From a bacterium (GTDB lineage: Bacteria; Pseudomonadota; Alphaproteobacteria; Caulobacterales; Caulobacteraceae): 64,000 nucleotides of DNA. The position numbers and the translations under genes were made by a program. Location: NCBI GenBank assembly GCA_030824495.1, contig JAVBXP010000018.1, positions 62,001 to 126,000 on the forward strand, in the 5' to 3' direction. Under the pieces are notes generated by a model. The model ran no database searches and was not told the DNA's origin. It was given only the letters and a program-made list of their open reading frames with translations. Positions 42,844 through 50,661 of the stretch are shown piece by piece (the first letter of the stretch is position 1; each line of letters begins with the position of its first letter).

Positions 42844-43613
42844 AGAACATGCCCCGCATCCTGCCCCTGGTCGGCGTCGCCATCGTCGGCGTCATGGGGA
42901 TCAATGCGTTGGCCGGCGCCCAGTCGCTGCCAGACATGGTGTCGGGCGCCCGCGCCTTCGCCGAGGAAGCCGCCAATAGCGTCAAGCCGGGCGCAAAGCC
43001 CGACGCCAAGGCCGCGACTGGCGCCGCCAAGGACGCGGTGGCCACCGCCGTTCTGCCGCCGGCCGCCAAGCCTGCCGCAGTCTGCGCGCCGACGGCCGCC
43101 GAACTCGCCAAGGAAGCCGGGCTCTCGCCTGCCGAACTCCAGGTCCTGCAAAGCCTGGGCGCGCGTCGGGGCCAGCTCGACAAGCGCGAGCAGGACATGG
43201 ATGTCCAACTCGCCTTGATGGCCGCCGCTGAAGCCAAGCTGGACGCCAAGATCAAGGCGCTGACCGGTATGAAGGGCGACATCGCCAAGCTGATGGTCGA
43301 CGCCGACGCCAAGGAACAGGCCGAGATTGACCGTCTGGTGAAGGTGTTCGAAGGCATGAAGCCGAAGGACGCCGCCCCGCGCATGGTTCTGCTGGATGAC
43401 TCGGTGCGCCTGCCGATCGCCGCCAAGATGAAGGAGCGGGCGCTGTCGCCGATCATCGCGGCCATGCCGCCGATGGAGGCCAAGAAGCTGACCGAGGCGC
43501 TGGCCGGCCGGTTTGCGGACGTCAAGCGCGTCGCGGCCGCCGCCAACGCAGCCGTCGCCACGCCGCCCGCGCCTGGTCAGGCCGCGGCCAAGCCCCCCGC
43601 GCCCAAGGCCTGA
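42840..43613 (+). CDS. motE: MotE family flagellar protein
   Basis: 257 residues. A hydrophobic start (LPLVGVAIVGVMGINALAGAQ) is a signal peptide or anchor. The coiled coil around LGARRGQLDKREQDMDVQLALMAAAEAKLDAKIKAL precedes the MgtE-N-like block KVFEGMKPKDAAPRMVLLDDSVRLPIAAKMKERALSPIIAAMPPMEAKKLTEALAGR, which marks the MotE family. In rhizobia MotE is the periplasmic chaperone of MotC. It is coupled to the pflI-like gene and followed after 6 bases by the large repeat protein. Confidence 0.88.
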   Translation: MKNMPRILPLVGVAIVGVMGINALAGAQSLPDMVSGARAFAEEAANSVKPGAKPDAKAATGAAKDAVATAVLPPAAKPAAVCAPTAAELAKEAGLSPAELQVLQSLGARRGQLDKREQDMDVQLALMAAAEAKLDAKIKALTGMKGDIAKLMVDADAKEQAEIDRLVKVFEGMKPKDAAPRMVLLDDSVRLPIAAKMKERALSPIIAAMPPMEAKKLTEALAGRFADVKRVAAAANAAVATPPAPGQAAAKPPAPKA

Positions 43614-43619
43614 TAGCCC

Positions 43620-46541
43620 GTGAGCCTGCGCCAAACTCTCCGGTCCAGCGTGGCGGCGATAACCATCGCCAGCCTCGCCGCGCCTGCAGGGATGGCGGCT
43701 CCAGCGGCGAGCGCCGCAGGAGGGCTGGAGGTCCGCGTCGCCCAGGCCCGCGACTTTTCCCGTATCGAGTTCAAGGGCGCGCGCGCCGTCGCCCGGCGTG
43801 ACGGCCAGACCCTGGTCCTGAAGTTCAGCCGGGACGCCAATCCGGACATCTCGCGCCTGCGGGTCTCGCCGCCCAAGTGGCTGAAGACCACCGAGGCGCG
43901 GCGCGGGGCCGGCGGGCTGGAGCTGGTGCTGACCCTCACCGACACCGCCGACGCCAAGGTCGGGGTCGCAGACGGGGTCACCTACGTCAATCTGTTCGAG
44001 CGCCCGCCGGTCCCAAAGCCCGCGGAGCCGGCGGCTGTGGCCGAGGCGCCCGAGGCCGCTCCCGCGCCGCCGCGGCCCAATCCGGTCCCGGCCGGCGGCG
44101 TCGTGCGGATGGAGACCAAGATCGGCGCCGGTCAGGTGCAACTGACCTTCCCCTGGGCCAATCCAAACGGCGCAGCGGTGTTCCGGCGTGGCGGCGCGGT
44201 CTGGGTGGTGTTCGACGCCCCCGCCGCCATCGACGTTTCCAAGGCGCCGCGCGGCCTGCGCCAGATGAGCGGGCTCAGCGCGGTTCGCGGCGACGACTAC
44301 ACCGCTGTGCGGATTGAATCTCCGCCCGGCACGCCGTTCTTCGCCTCTAGCGAGGGCGCGGTCTGGACCGTGACGCTTGGTCCAGGAGCGCAAGTCGCCC
44401 AGCCCGGTCAGATCAAGGTGATCCGCGATCAGGCCGGCGGTCCCGCCGCGCTGCGGGCGGCCGTCGCCGGCACGACAAGGGTCGTGAAGGTGGCCGATCC
44501 GGTGGTTGGCGACACCTTGTCGGTGGTGACCGCGCTTGGTCCGGCAAAGGGGCTGCCGTCGCGCCGAGAGTTCGTGCAGATGGCGTTGCTGCCGTCGGCC
44601 CAGGGGCTTGCGGTCGAATCCTACATCGAGGACCTGGGCGTTCGGCATGCCGGAGACCTGGTGCAGTTGGGCCGTCCCGCCGGTCTGATGCTTTCGCCGG
44701 CTTCGGCCGGGGCAGAGCGGATCGAAGCCAATCTCGGCGCGCCCCAGGCGGCTACTATGCCGGGCCTGATCGACTACGAGAGCTGGCCCAAGACCGGTTC
44801 GGGCGGCTTCCTGTCGCGTTACAATGCCCTGCTGGCGGCCTCCAATGAGGAAGCTGCGCTCGGCCGCGACGCACCGGTTGGCGCCCGGATGGCCCTGGCC
44901 CGGTTCCTGGTCGGGTCGGAACTGTCCTTTGAGGCGATCGGCGTCCTGAACGAGGCGGCGCGGCGCAATCCGGCCATCATGGAGGATCCGGAGTTTCGGG
45001 CCCTGCGCGGCATGGCCCGGGTGATGGCGCGTCGGTACAAGGAGGCGCAGGCCGACTTCTCCGTCGCCATCCTCTCCGACAATCCGGCCGCGGCCCTGTG
45101 GCGCTCCTATATCGCCGCGCAACTGGCGCAGTGGCCCGAGGCGCGCAACCAGTTCGGAGCCGGCGCCGAGGCGTTCAACCAGTTCTCGCCGGTCTGGAAG
45201 GCCCGCTTCGCCCGCTCCGACGCCCAAGCCGCCCTGGCGCTGGGCGACGTCAACGGCGCCGACGCCCGCATCAAGCTCGCTCTGCTCGACAAGACCGACC
45301 CGCTGGAAGAACTCGCCACCCGTCTGGTCCAGGCGCAGGTCGTGGAGGCGCAGGGGTTTAAGGACCGGGCCTTGCGGATCTACGCCGCCGTCGCCGGCGC
45401 GCCGACCGAGGGGCTCTCGGCTCCCGCCACCCTGCACGCAACCAAGATCAGACTCGAGACCGGCAAGATCACCCCGGTGCAGGCGGCCAACACCTTTGCG
45501 GGGCTGCGCTATCGCTGGCGTGGCGACTCCACCGAGTTGGAGACCATCCGCGCGCTGGGGCACCTCTATCTCAGTCAGGGCCGCTATCGCGAGGCGCTGG
45601 AGGCCCTGCGGTCGGCAGGGCGCAGCCTGCCCGACCTGCCTGAGGCCGTACAGCTCCAGGCCGACCTCGGCGCCGCTTTCCGGGCGCTGTTCCTGGACGG
45701 GGCCGCCGACGGGCTGGAGCCGGTCCAGGCCCTCGCAATGTTCTACGATTTCCAAGAGCTGACGCCGCTGGGCGCCGATGGCGACCTGATGGTCCGCAAA
45801 CTGGTTCGTCGGTTGGTCGATGTCGACCTGCTCGACCAGGCCGCGGGGCTGCTGAAGTACCAGGCCGAGAACCGCCTCGACGGCGTGCCCCGCGCCCAGG
45901 TCGCCACCGATCTGGCGGTGATCTACCTGATGGATCGCAAGCCTGAGCAGGCTTTGCAGGCCATCAACGGTTCGCGGACAACGGTCCTGCCGACCGCCCT
46001 GAACGCCGAGCGCCGCCTAGTCGAAGGCCGGGCGCTGATGGGCCTGGCGCGCTATGATCATGCGCTGGAAGTGATCGAGCGCGACGCCAGCCGCGAGGGG
46101 CAGGACCTTCGCGCCGAGGTGTTCTGGAAGCAGAAGAATTGGGACGCCTCGGCGGGCCTGTTCGAAAAGAGTCTCGGCGATCGCTGGAAGGCCGGCGGCC
46201 CGCTGTCGGCCGAGGACGAGGGCAAACTGCTCCGCACCGGCGTCGCCTACAGCCTGTCGGGCAACGAGGCGGCGCTTACTCGTCTCCAGCAACGCTATGG
46301 CGGCTTCTATGATCAGGCTCGCAATCCCGAGGCCTTGCGCGTGGCTCTGTCGGGCGTGCAGTCGGGCCAACTCAGCGTCGCCGACTTCGGCCGCGTCACC
46401 GCCGACAACGAGGCTTTCGCCGGCTGGGTCGACAAGATGAAGGCGCGGTTCCGCGAAAAGCCGGCGCCAGTAGGGGCGGCAAAGGCCCCCGCGGCGGCTC
46501 CGGCCAAACAGGCGGCGGCGACGACGGCCGCCAAGGGCTAG
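43620..46541 (+). CDS. Large envelope protein with AMIN-like and TPR-like repeats
   Basis: 973 residues starting at GTG, with a signal peptide (VAAITIASLAAPAGMAAPA). Residues about 33-125 have beta-strand patterns like an AMIN domain (LEVRVAQARDFSRIEFKGARAVARRDGQTLVLKF), with a second, similar unit near 160-265 (GQVQLTFPWANPNGAAVFRRGGAVWVVF). From about 400 on it is a long array of helical repeats (ALARFLVGSELSFEAIGVLNEAARRNP; LGHLYLSQGRYREALEALRSAGR), TPR-like. The end is alanine-rich. Its operon position behind motE suggests a flagellar or cell-envelope scaffolding role, which is untested. Confidence 0.85.
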   Translation: MSLRQTLRSSVAAITIASLAAPAGMAAPAASAAGGLEVRVAQARDFSRIEFKGARAVARRDGQTLVLKFSRDANPDISRLRVSPPKWLKTTEARRGAGGLELVLTLTDTADAKVGVADGVTYVNLFERPPVPKPAEPAAVAEAPEAAPAPPRPNPVPAGGVVRMETKIGAGQVQLTFPWANPNGAAVFRRGGAVWVVFDAPAAIDVSKAPRGLRQMSGLSAVRGDDYTAVRIESPPGTPFFASSEGAVWTVTLGPGAQVAQPGQIKVIRDQAGGPAALRAAVAGTTRVVKVADPVVGDTLSVVTALGPAKGLPSRREFVQMALLPSAQGLAVESYIEDLGVRHAGDLVQLGRPAGLMLSPASAGAERIEANLGAPQAATMPGLIDYESWPKTGSGGFLSRYNALLAASNEEAALGRDAPVGARMALARFLVGSELSFEAIGVLNEAARRNPAIMEDPEFRALRGMARVMARRYKEAQADFSVAILSDNPAAALWRSYIAAQLAQWPEARNQFGAGAEAFNQFSPVWKARFARSDAQAALALGDVNGADARIKLALLDKTDPLEELATRLVQAQVVEAQGFKDRALRIYAAVAGAPTEGLSAPATLHATKIRLETGKITPVQAANTFAGLRYRWRGDSTELETIRALGHLYLSQGRYREALEALRSAGRSLPDLPEAVQLQADLGAAFRALFLDGAADGLEPVQALAMFYDFQELTPLGADGDLMVRKLVRRLVDVDLLDQAAGLLKYQAENRLDGVPRAQVATDLAVIYLMDRKPEQALQAINGSRTTVLPTALNAERRLVEGRALMGLARYDHALEVIERDASREGQDLRAEVFWKQKNWDASAGLFEKSLGDRWKAGGPLSAEDEGKLLRTGVAYSLSGNEAALTRLQQRYGGFYDQARNPEALRVALSGVQSGQLSVADFGRVTADNEAFAGWVDKMKARFREKPAPVGAAKAPAAAPAKQAAATTAAKG

Positions 46542-46570
46542 GGCTGGTCGCCGCGCCCTGGAGAGTTTCG

Positions 46571-47392
46571 ATGCGTCATCTTCTGTCCTGCACATCGCTC
46601 GGCGCGGTCTTGGCGGGCCTTGCGCTGGCCACGTCCGCTCAAGCGCAAACGCCTGCTGAGCGCCGCGACTTCTGTCCCGACCGACCGGGCAAGGGTTCAC
46701 CGTCCTGCATCGTCGATGTCGGGGTGGTTCAAGCCGAACTGGGCGTCTTAGACGCCAGTTTCCAGCGCTCCGGCCCTGGCTCGACCGACACCTACGCCGT
46801 CAGCGACATCCAGGTTCGGTTCGGCCTGACGCCGATGATGGAGGGGCAGATCCTGTGGACGCCCTATACCCAGATACGCGAGCGCGCCGACGGTCAGAGC
46901 GCGCGAACCGAGGGCGTCGGTGACGTTACCTTCGCCCTGCGCCGATCGCTCAAAAACCCCGACGGGTCCGGGTTCTCCGTCGCGCTCCAGCCCTTTGTTT
47001 CGGCCCCGACCGGCAAGTCCGGAATTGGCGCGGGCGGATGGCAAGGCGGGCTGGTCGCGCCGATATCGATCCCGCTTGGCGGCGACCTGTCGCTGGGCCT
47101 GGCGCCGGAGCTCGACTTGCTGGCCGACAGCGACGGCCATGGGACCCATTGGGGATGGGCCGGCGCGGCGGGGCTGAGCAAGCCCTTCGGCGCCGTGACC
47201 TTGGGTCTGGAGCTATGGGCGGCGGTCGATGACGATCCCGCCGACCGCGTCACCCAGGCTTCGATAGATCTGACCCTGGCCTGGGCTCCGGCCGGGCACG
47301 ACGACCTGCAGTTCGACGCCGGCCTCTATGGCGGCCTGACCAAGGAAACGCCCGACCTGGCCGTCGGCATCGGCCTGTCGCGCCGGTTCTAG
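46571..47392 (+). CDS. Outer-membrane beta-barrel protein (MetA-pathway/transporter-like)
   Basis: 273 residues with signal peptide ending in SAQA. The mature part alternates polar and hydrophobic residues in short strands, has TPMMEGQILWTPYTQIRE and GVGDVTFALRRSLKNP as in PF13557 (phenol MetA-pathway/transporter) proteins, and ends in phenylalanine (GIGLSRRF), the outer-membrane insertion signal. Such proteins are often annotated as transporters. It lies 30 bases after the large repeat protein and may be co-transcribed; it converges on fliP. Confidence 0.78.
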   Translation: MRHLLSCTSLGAVLAGLALATSAQAQTPAERRDFCPDRPGKGSPSCIVDVGVVQAELGVLDASFQRSGPGSTDTYAVSDIQVRFGLTPMMEGQILWTPYTQIRERADGQSARTEGVGDVTFALRRSLKNPDGSGFSVALQPFVSAPTGKSGIGAGGWQGGLVAPISIPLGGDLSLGLAPELDLLADSDGHGTHWGWAGAAGLSKPFGAVTLGLELWAAVDDDPADRVTQASIDLTLAWAPAGHDDLQFDAGLYGGLTKETPDLAVGIGLSRRF

Positions 47393-48186
47393 CCGCCGCC
47401 TGCGCCGCGCTGGAAGCTCTCGACCAGCGACCCCGCCACCAGCCGCCAGCCGTCCACCAGGACGAAGAAGATCAGCTTGAAGGGCAGGGACACCACCACC
47501 GGCGGCAGCATCATCATACCCATGCTCATCAGCACGCTGGCCACGACGAGGTCGATGACCAGGAACGGCACGAACAGCAGGAAGCCGATCTCGAACGCGC
47601 GCTTCAGCTCCGAGATCATGAAGGCCGGGGTGACCACGTGCAGGGGCGTGTCCTGGATGGTCGCGGGCTTTTCGATCTTCGAGAGGCGGATGAACAGGGC
47701 CAGGTCATCCTGATCGACCTGGCTCAGCATGAAGGTCTTCACCGGCGCGCCGGCGGCGTCGAACGCCTGGGGAAGCTCGATCTGCTGGTCCATCAGCGGC
47801 CGGATGCCGTCTTCGTAAGACTTCTGCAGCGTCGGACCCATGACGATGGCGGTGAGGAACAGGGCCAGGCTGATCAGCACCGCATTGGGCGGGCTTTGCT
47901 GCAGGCCAAGGGCCGTTCGCAGCAGGCCCAGCACCACCACGATCCGCACGAACGACGTGGTCATGATCACGATGGACGGCGCCAGCGACAGCACGGTCAG
48001 CAGGCCGACCATCTGGACGACGCGCTCGGAGAGGCCCGCGCCGGTACCAAGGTCGATGTTCAGCGCCTGGGCGGCGGCCACCGCCGGGAAGACCAGGCTG
48101 ATCAGGGTCGCCAACGCCGACAGCCCGGCCGCGCGGCGCCAGTCGGCGGCGTTTAGATGGGTGAGGGCGGAAAGGAACTTGCGCAT
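47389..48186 (-). CDS. fliP: Flagellar export gate protein FliP
   Basis: 265 residues with an N-terminal signal segment. The FliP signature FVRIVVVLGLLRTALGLQQSPPNAVLISLALFLT and FMISELKRAFEIGFLLFVPFLVIDLVVASVLMSMGMMMLPP are complete. It forms the core channel of the flagellar type III export gate with FliQ and FliR in the inner membrane. Its start overlaps the fliO stop by one base. The stop runs four bases into the convergent outer-membrane gene. Confidence 0.97.
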   Translation of the reverse strand: MRKFLSALTHLNAADWRRAAGLSALATLISLVFPAVAAAQALNIDLGTGAGLSERVVQMVGLLTVLSLAPSIVIMTTSFVRIVVVLGLLRTALGLQQSPPNAVLISLALFLTAIVMGPTLQKSYEDGIRPLMDQQIELPQAFDAAGAPVKTFMLSQVDQDDLALFIRLSKIEKPATIQDTPLHVVTPAFMISELKRAFEIGFLLFVPFLVIDLVVASVLMSMGMMMLPPVVVSLPFKLIFFVLVDGWRLVAGSLVESFQRGAGGG

Positions 48187-48473
48187 CAGGCGGCCGTCTT
48201 GGGTTTGCGAGCGGGCTTGGCGGCGGTGGGAAGCAATTGCCCCTCGCCCAGCAGCAACAGGCGTTCCTCGCCGTCGAGGGAGACCACGACGAGGCGTCGG
48301 GACGGATCGAGCACCAGCGTCTCGACGACCGCCAGCCGGCGTTCCTTGCGAGTCGGGGTGAAGCGGGCCAGGGCATCAGGCCCGAACCGCCGCAAGGCGA
48401 CGGCCGCAAGTCCGACAAGCCCCAGGGTGAGCGCCAGGGCGAAGAAGGCGCGAAGGAAATCGGCGAATGCCAT
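48186..48473 (-). CDS. fliO: Flagellar export assembly protein FliO
   Basis: 95 residues. One membrane segment (FFALALTLGLVGLAAVALRRF) and a cytoplasmic beta-rich tail RRLAVVETLVLDPSRRLVVVSLDGEERLLLLGEGQLLPTA, the FliO pattern. It helps assemble the FliP ring. It starts the short fliO-fliP operon, which diverges from flgB with the CtrA box between. Confidence 0.9.
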   Translation of the reverse strand: MAFADFLRAFFALALTLGLVGLAAVALRRFGPDALARFTPTRKERRLAVVETLVLDPSRRLVVVSLDGEERLLLLGEGQLLPTAAKPARKPKTAA

Positions 48474-48537
48474 GGGGTGTTCGAACAGGGCCAGGGGGCG
48501 TGAAATCGCCGTTGTCCTGGGTTTGCCCTGTACTGTC

Positions 48538-48552
48538 TTAAGGCGCGGTTAA
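48538..48552. promoter_or_regulatory. CtrA box between fliO and flgB
   Basis: TTAAGGCGCGGTTAA is a perfect TTAA-N7-TTAA match, 26 bases upstream of flgB and 65 bases upstream of fliO. It could direct both divergent operons as class II flagellar genes under CtrA~P. Confidence 0.85.
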
Positions 48553-48577
48553 CCCTATTTATTCACCATATTCCCTT

Positions 48578-48991
48578 ATGAACCTCGCCGAGATTCCGCT
48601 GTTTTCGATGTTGAAGGGCCGGTTCGGGCACCTCGGCGAGCGTCAGCGGCTGATCTCGCAGAACGTCGCGAACTCCGACACGCCCGGCTACACGCCCACC
48701 GACGTCCAGGCCTTCAGCTTCCAGGCCCAGATGAAGACGCAGATGACCCCCGTGGCCACCCAGGCGGTGACCCAGCCGGGCCACATGGCGCCGGCTGCGC
48801 GGCACAACACCGCGTTCCGGACGGTCCAGGCCAAGGACTCCGAGACCACCCTCGATGGGAACTCGGTCGTGCTTGAGGAAGAGATGATGAAGATGGCGGA
48901 GGCGCGGATGAACTACGACGCCGCCATCAGCTTCTACCAGAAGTCGCTGGGCATGCTGCGCATGGCCAGCCGCGCGCCCGGTCGCGGTTAG
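48578..48991 (+). CDS. flgB: Flagellar proximal rod protein FlgB
   Basis: 137 residues. PLFSMLKGRFGHLGERQRLISQNVANSDTPGYTPTDVQAFSFQAQM is the FlgB start and EEEMMKMAEARMNYDAAISFYQKSLGMLRMA its C-terminal helix. It forms part of the proximal rod. There is no strong ribosome binding site before the ATG. It starts the flgB-flgC-fliE operon. Confidence 0.96.
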   Translation: MNLAEIPLFSMLKGRFGHLGERQRLISQNVANSDTPGYTPTDVQAFSFQAQMKTQMTPVATQAVTQPGHMAPAARHNTAFRTVQAKDSETTLDGNSVVLEEEMMKMAEARMNYDAAISFYQKSLGMLRMASRAPGRG

Positions 48992-49001
48992 GATCTCCTA
49001 G

Positions 49002-49421
49002 ATGGCCGACATCAAACCCATGAGCGGGGCCACCCAGGCCATCGCCGCCACCGCCCTTCGCGCCCAGCAGGCGCGGATGCGGGTGATCGCCGAGAATATG
49101 GCCAACGCCAATTCGGTGTCGCGCGAAGCCGGCGGCGACCCCTATCGCCGGCAGGTGCCGGTCTTCACGCCCATCCGCACCGACGGCGGGCAGGGCGTGC
49201 GGGTCGCCAGGGTCGAGCCGGACCGCAAGGACTTCCGCAACGTCTACGATCCGGGCCATCCCTCGGCCGATGCGGCGGGCTATGTGAAGCTGCCGAACGT
49301 CGACACCCTGGTCGAGGCGCTCGACATGAAGGAGGCCCAGCGGGCCTACGAAGCGAACCTGAACGTGATCGAGACCGCGCGCGCGATGGAAATGCGCACC
49401 CTCGACATCCTCAAAAAGTAG
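49002..49421 (+). CDS. flgC: Flagellar proximal rod protein FlgC
   Basis: 139 residues. ATALRAQQARMRVIAENMANANSVSREAGGDPYRRQVPVF and the typical KDFRNVYDPGHPSADAAGYVKLPNVDTLVEALDMKEAQRAYEANLNVIETARAM mark FlgC. It lies ten bases after flgB and ten before fliE. Confidence 0.97.
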   Translation: MADIKPMSGATQAIAATALRAQQARMRVIAENMANANSVSREAGGDPYRRQVPVFTPIRTDGGQGVRVARVEPDRKDFRNVYDPGHPSADAAGYVKLPNVDTLVEALDMKEAQRAYEANLNVIETARAMEMRTLDILKK

Positions 49422-49431
49422 GGGCTGAGCC

Positions 49432-49737
49432 ATGATGACCGCGCTCGCCGCCGCCAAGGCCTACGCCGCCACCCAGAACACCGCGGTCCTCAAGCCGTCC
49501 GCAGGCCAGGACGTCGCCGGCCTCGACTTCGGCTCGATGGTGAAGTCGGCCCTGAACGACGTGATGCACAACACCCAGGCGGCCGAGAGCAAGATCACGG
49601 CGCAGGTGCAGGGCAAGGCCGAACTGATCGACGTGGTCACCGCCATCTCGGCGGCCGAGGCCAGCCTGGAGACGGTGATGGCCGTCCGCGACCAGGTCAT
49701 CAACGCCTATCAAGAAATCATGCGGATGCCGATCTAG
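49432..49737 (+). CDS. fliE: Flagellar hook-basal body protein FliE
   Basis: 101 residues. [70 protein letters not shown] matches FliE, the adapter between the MS ring and the rod. It ends the operon and is followed by a palindromic repeat that could terminate transcription. Confidence 0.95.
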   Translation: MMTALAAAKAYAATQNTAVLKPSAGQDVAGLDFGSMVKSALNDVMHNTQAAESKITAQVQGKAELIDVVTAISAAEASLETVMAVRDQVINAYQEIMRMPI

Positions 49738-49743
49738 GACCTT

Positions 49744-49858
49744 CTGATCCTCCCCTTTTGGGGGAGGTGGCGCGCGCAGCGCGACGGAGGGGGCTGCGGC
49801 CTTTGCGCGTTAAGCTCCCTCAGTCGGCCTTGCCGACAGCTCCCCAGAGGGGGAGCAT
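49744..49858. repeat. Interspersed repeat after fliE
   Basis: A 20-base local hairpin (TCCTCCCCTTTTGGGGGAGG, 49748-49767), then GACGGAGGGGGCT facing AGCTCCCTCAGTC, a GTCGGC/GCCGAC stem and a closing GGGGGAGCATC that pairs back with GATCCTCCCC. The same architecture is known from many alphaproteobacterial genomes as a dispersed element. Confidence 0.75.
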
Positions 49859-49887
49859 CTTCCCAATTCACGTGTTACGCCTGAGCT

Positions 49888-50661
49888 ATGACCCAACCGG
49901 CGATTGAACTCATCGGTATTGAAAAGCGCTACGCCGGGCACGAGGCGTTGGCGCGCGTGTCGCTGGAGATACCCGCCGGCCAGTTCGTGGCTCTGGTCGG
50001 GGCGTCCGGCTCGGGCAAGACCACCCTTCTGAAGACGATCAATCGCCTCATCGTGCCCGACGCTGGGCAGGTGCGCGTCGCCGGCGAGGACACCACAGGC
50101 GTTCCGGCCCATCAACTCCGCCGCCGTATCGGGTACGTGTTCCAGGAGATCGGCCTCTTCCCGCACCTGAGTATCGCCGAGAACATCGCCATCACGCCCA
50201 AGCTGCTGGGCTGGGAGCGCGCGCGCATGACCGGCCGGGTGGATGAACTGCTCGATCTGGTGGCGCTGCCGCGCGAGGTCGCGAGCCGCGCGCCGTCGGA
50301 GCTGTCCGGCGGTCAGCGTCAGCGGGTCGGGGTGGCCCGCGCGCTCGCCGCCGAGCCGAAGATCATGCTGATGGACGAGCCGTTCGGCGCTCTTGATCCC
50401 CTGACCCGCGACGCGCTGGGAACCGACTATCGCGCCCTGCACGAAAAGCTTGGCCTGACGACGGTGATGGTCACGCACGATATGACCGAGGCGGTGTTGC
50501 TGGCCGACCGGATCGTGGTGCTGGAGGGCGGCTCCATCGTCGCCGACGGCCGGCCCGGTGAACTGCTCGCCTCGACCGACAATCCGGAGGTCCGCGCCTT
50601 GCTGGAGGCCCCGCGCCGCCAGGCCGAGCGACTGCGCCAGCGCCTGGAGGCCGCGCAGTGA
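49888..50661 (+). CDS. Osmoprotectant ABC transporter, ATP-binding protein
   Basis: 257 residues. Walker A is GASGSGKTT, the signature is LSGGQRQRV, and Walker B IMLMDEPFGALDP; VFQEIGLFPHLSIAENIAI is the Q-loop of the proline/glycine betaine (OpuBA/ProV) type. There are no C-terminal CBS domains. It supplies energy for import of a quaternary amine. The permease-binding protein gene overlaps its stop (GTGA). Confidence 0.93.
   Translation: MTQPAIELIGIEKRYAGHEALARVSLEIPAGQFVALVGASGSGKTTLLKTINRLIVPDAGQVRVAGEDTTGVPAHQLRRRIGYVFQEIGLFPHLSIAENIAITPKLLGWERARMTGRVDELLDLVALPREVASRAPSELSGGQRQRVGVARALAAEPKIMLMDEPFGALDPLTRDALGTDYRALHEKLGLTTVMVTHDMTEAVLLADRIVVLEGGSIVADGRPGELLASTDNPEVRALLEAPRRQAERLRQRLEAAQ

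Noticed and set aside
42591..45755. Open frame of 1054 codons on the minus strand opposite pflI, motE and the repeat protein
   Set aside because: It is a mirror of high-GC codon bias. The plus strand has a signal peptide, AMIN-like units and helical repeats, while the minus reading has low-complexity Gly/Arg/Gln text and no motif.
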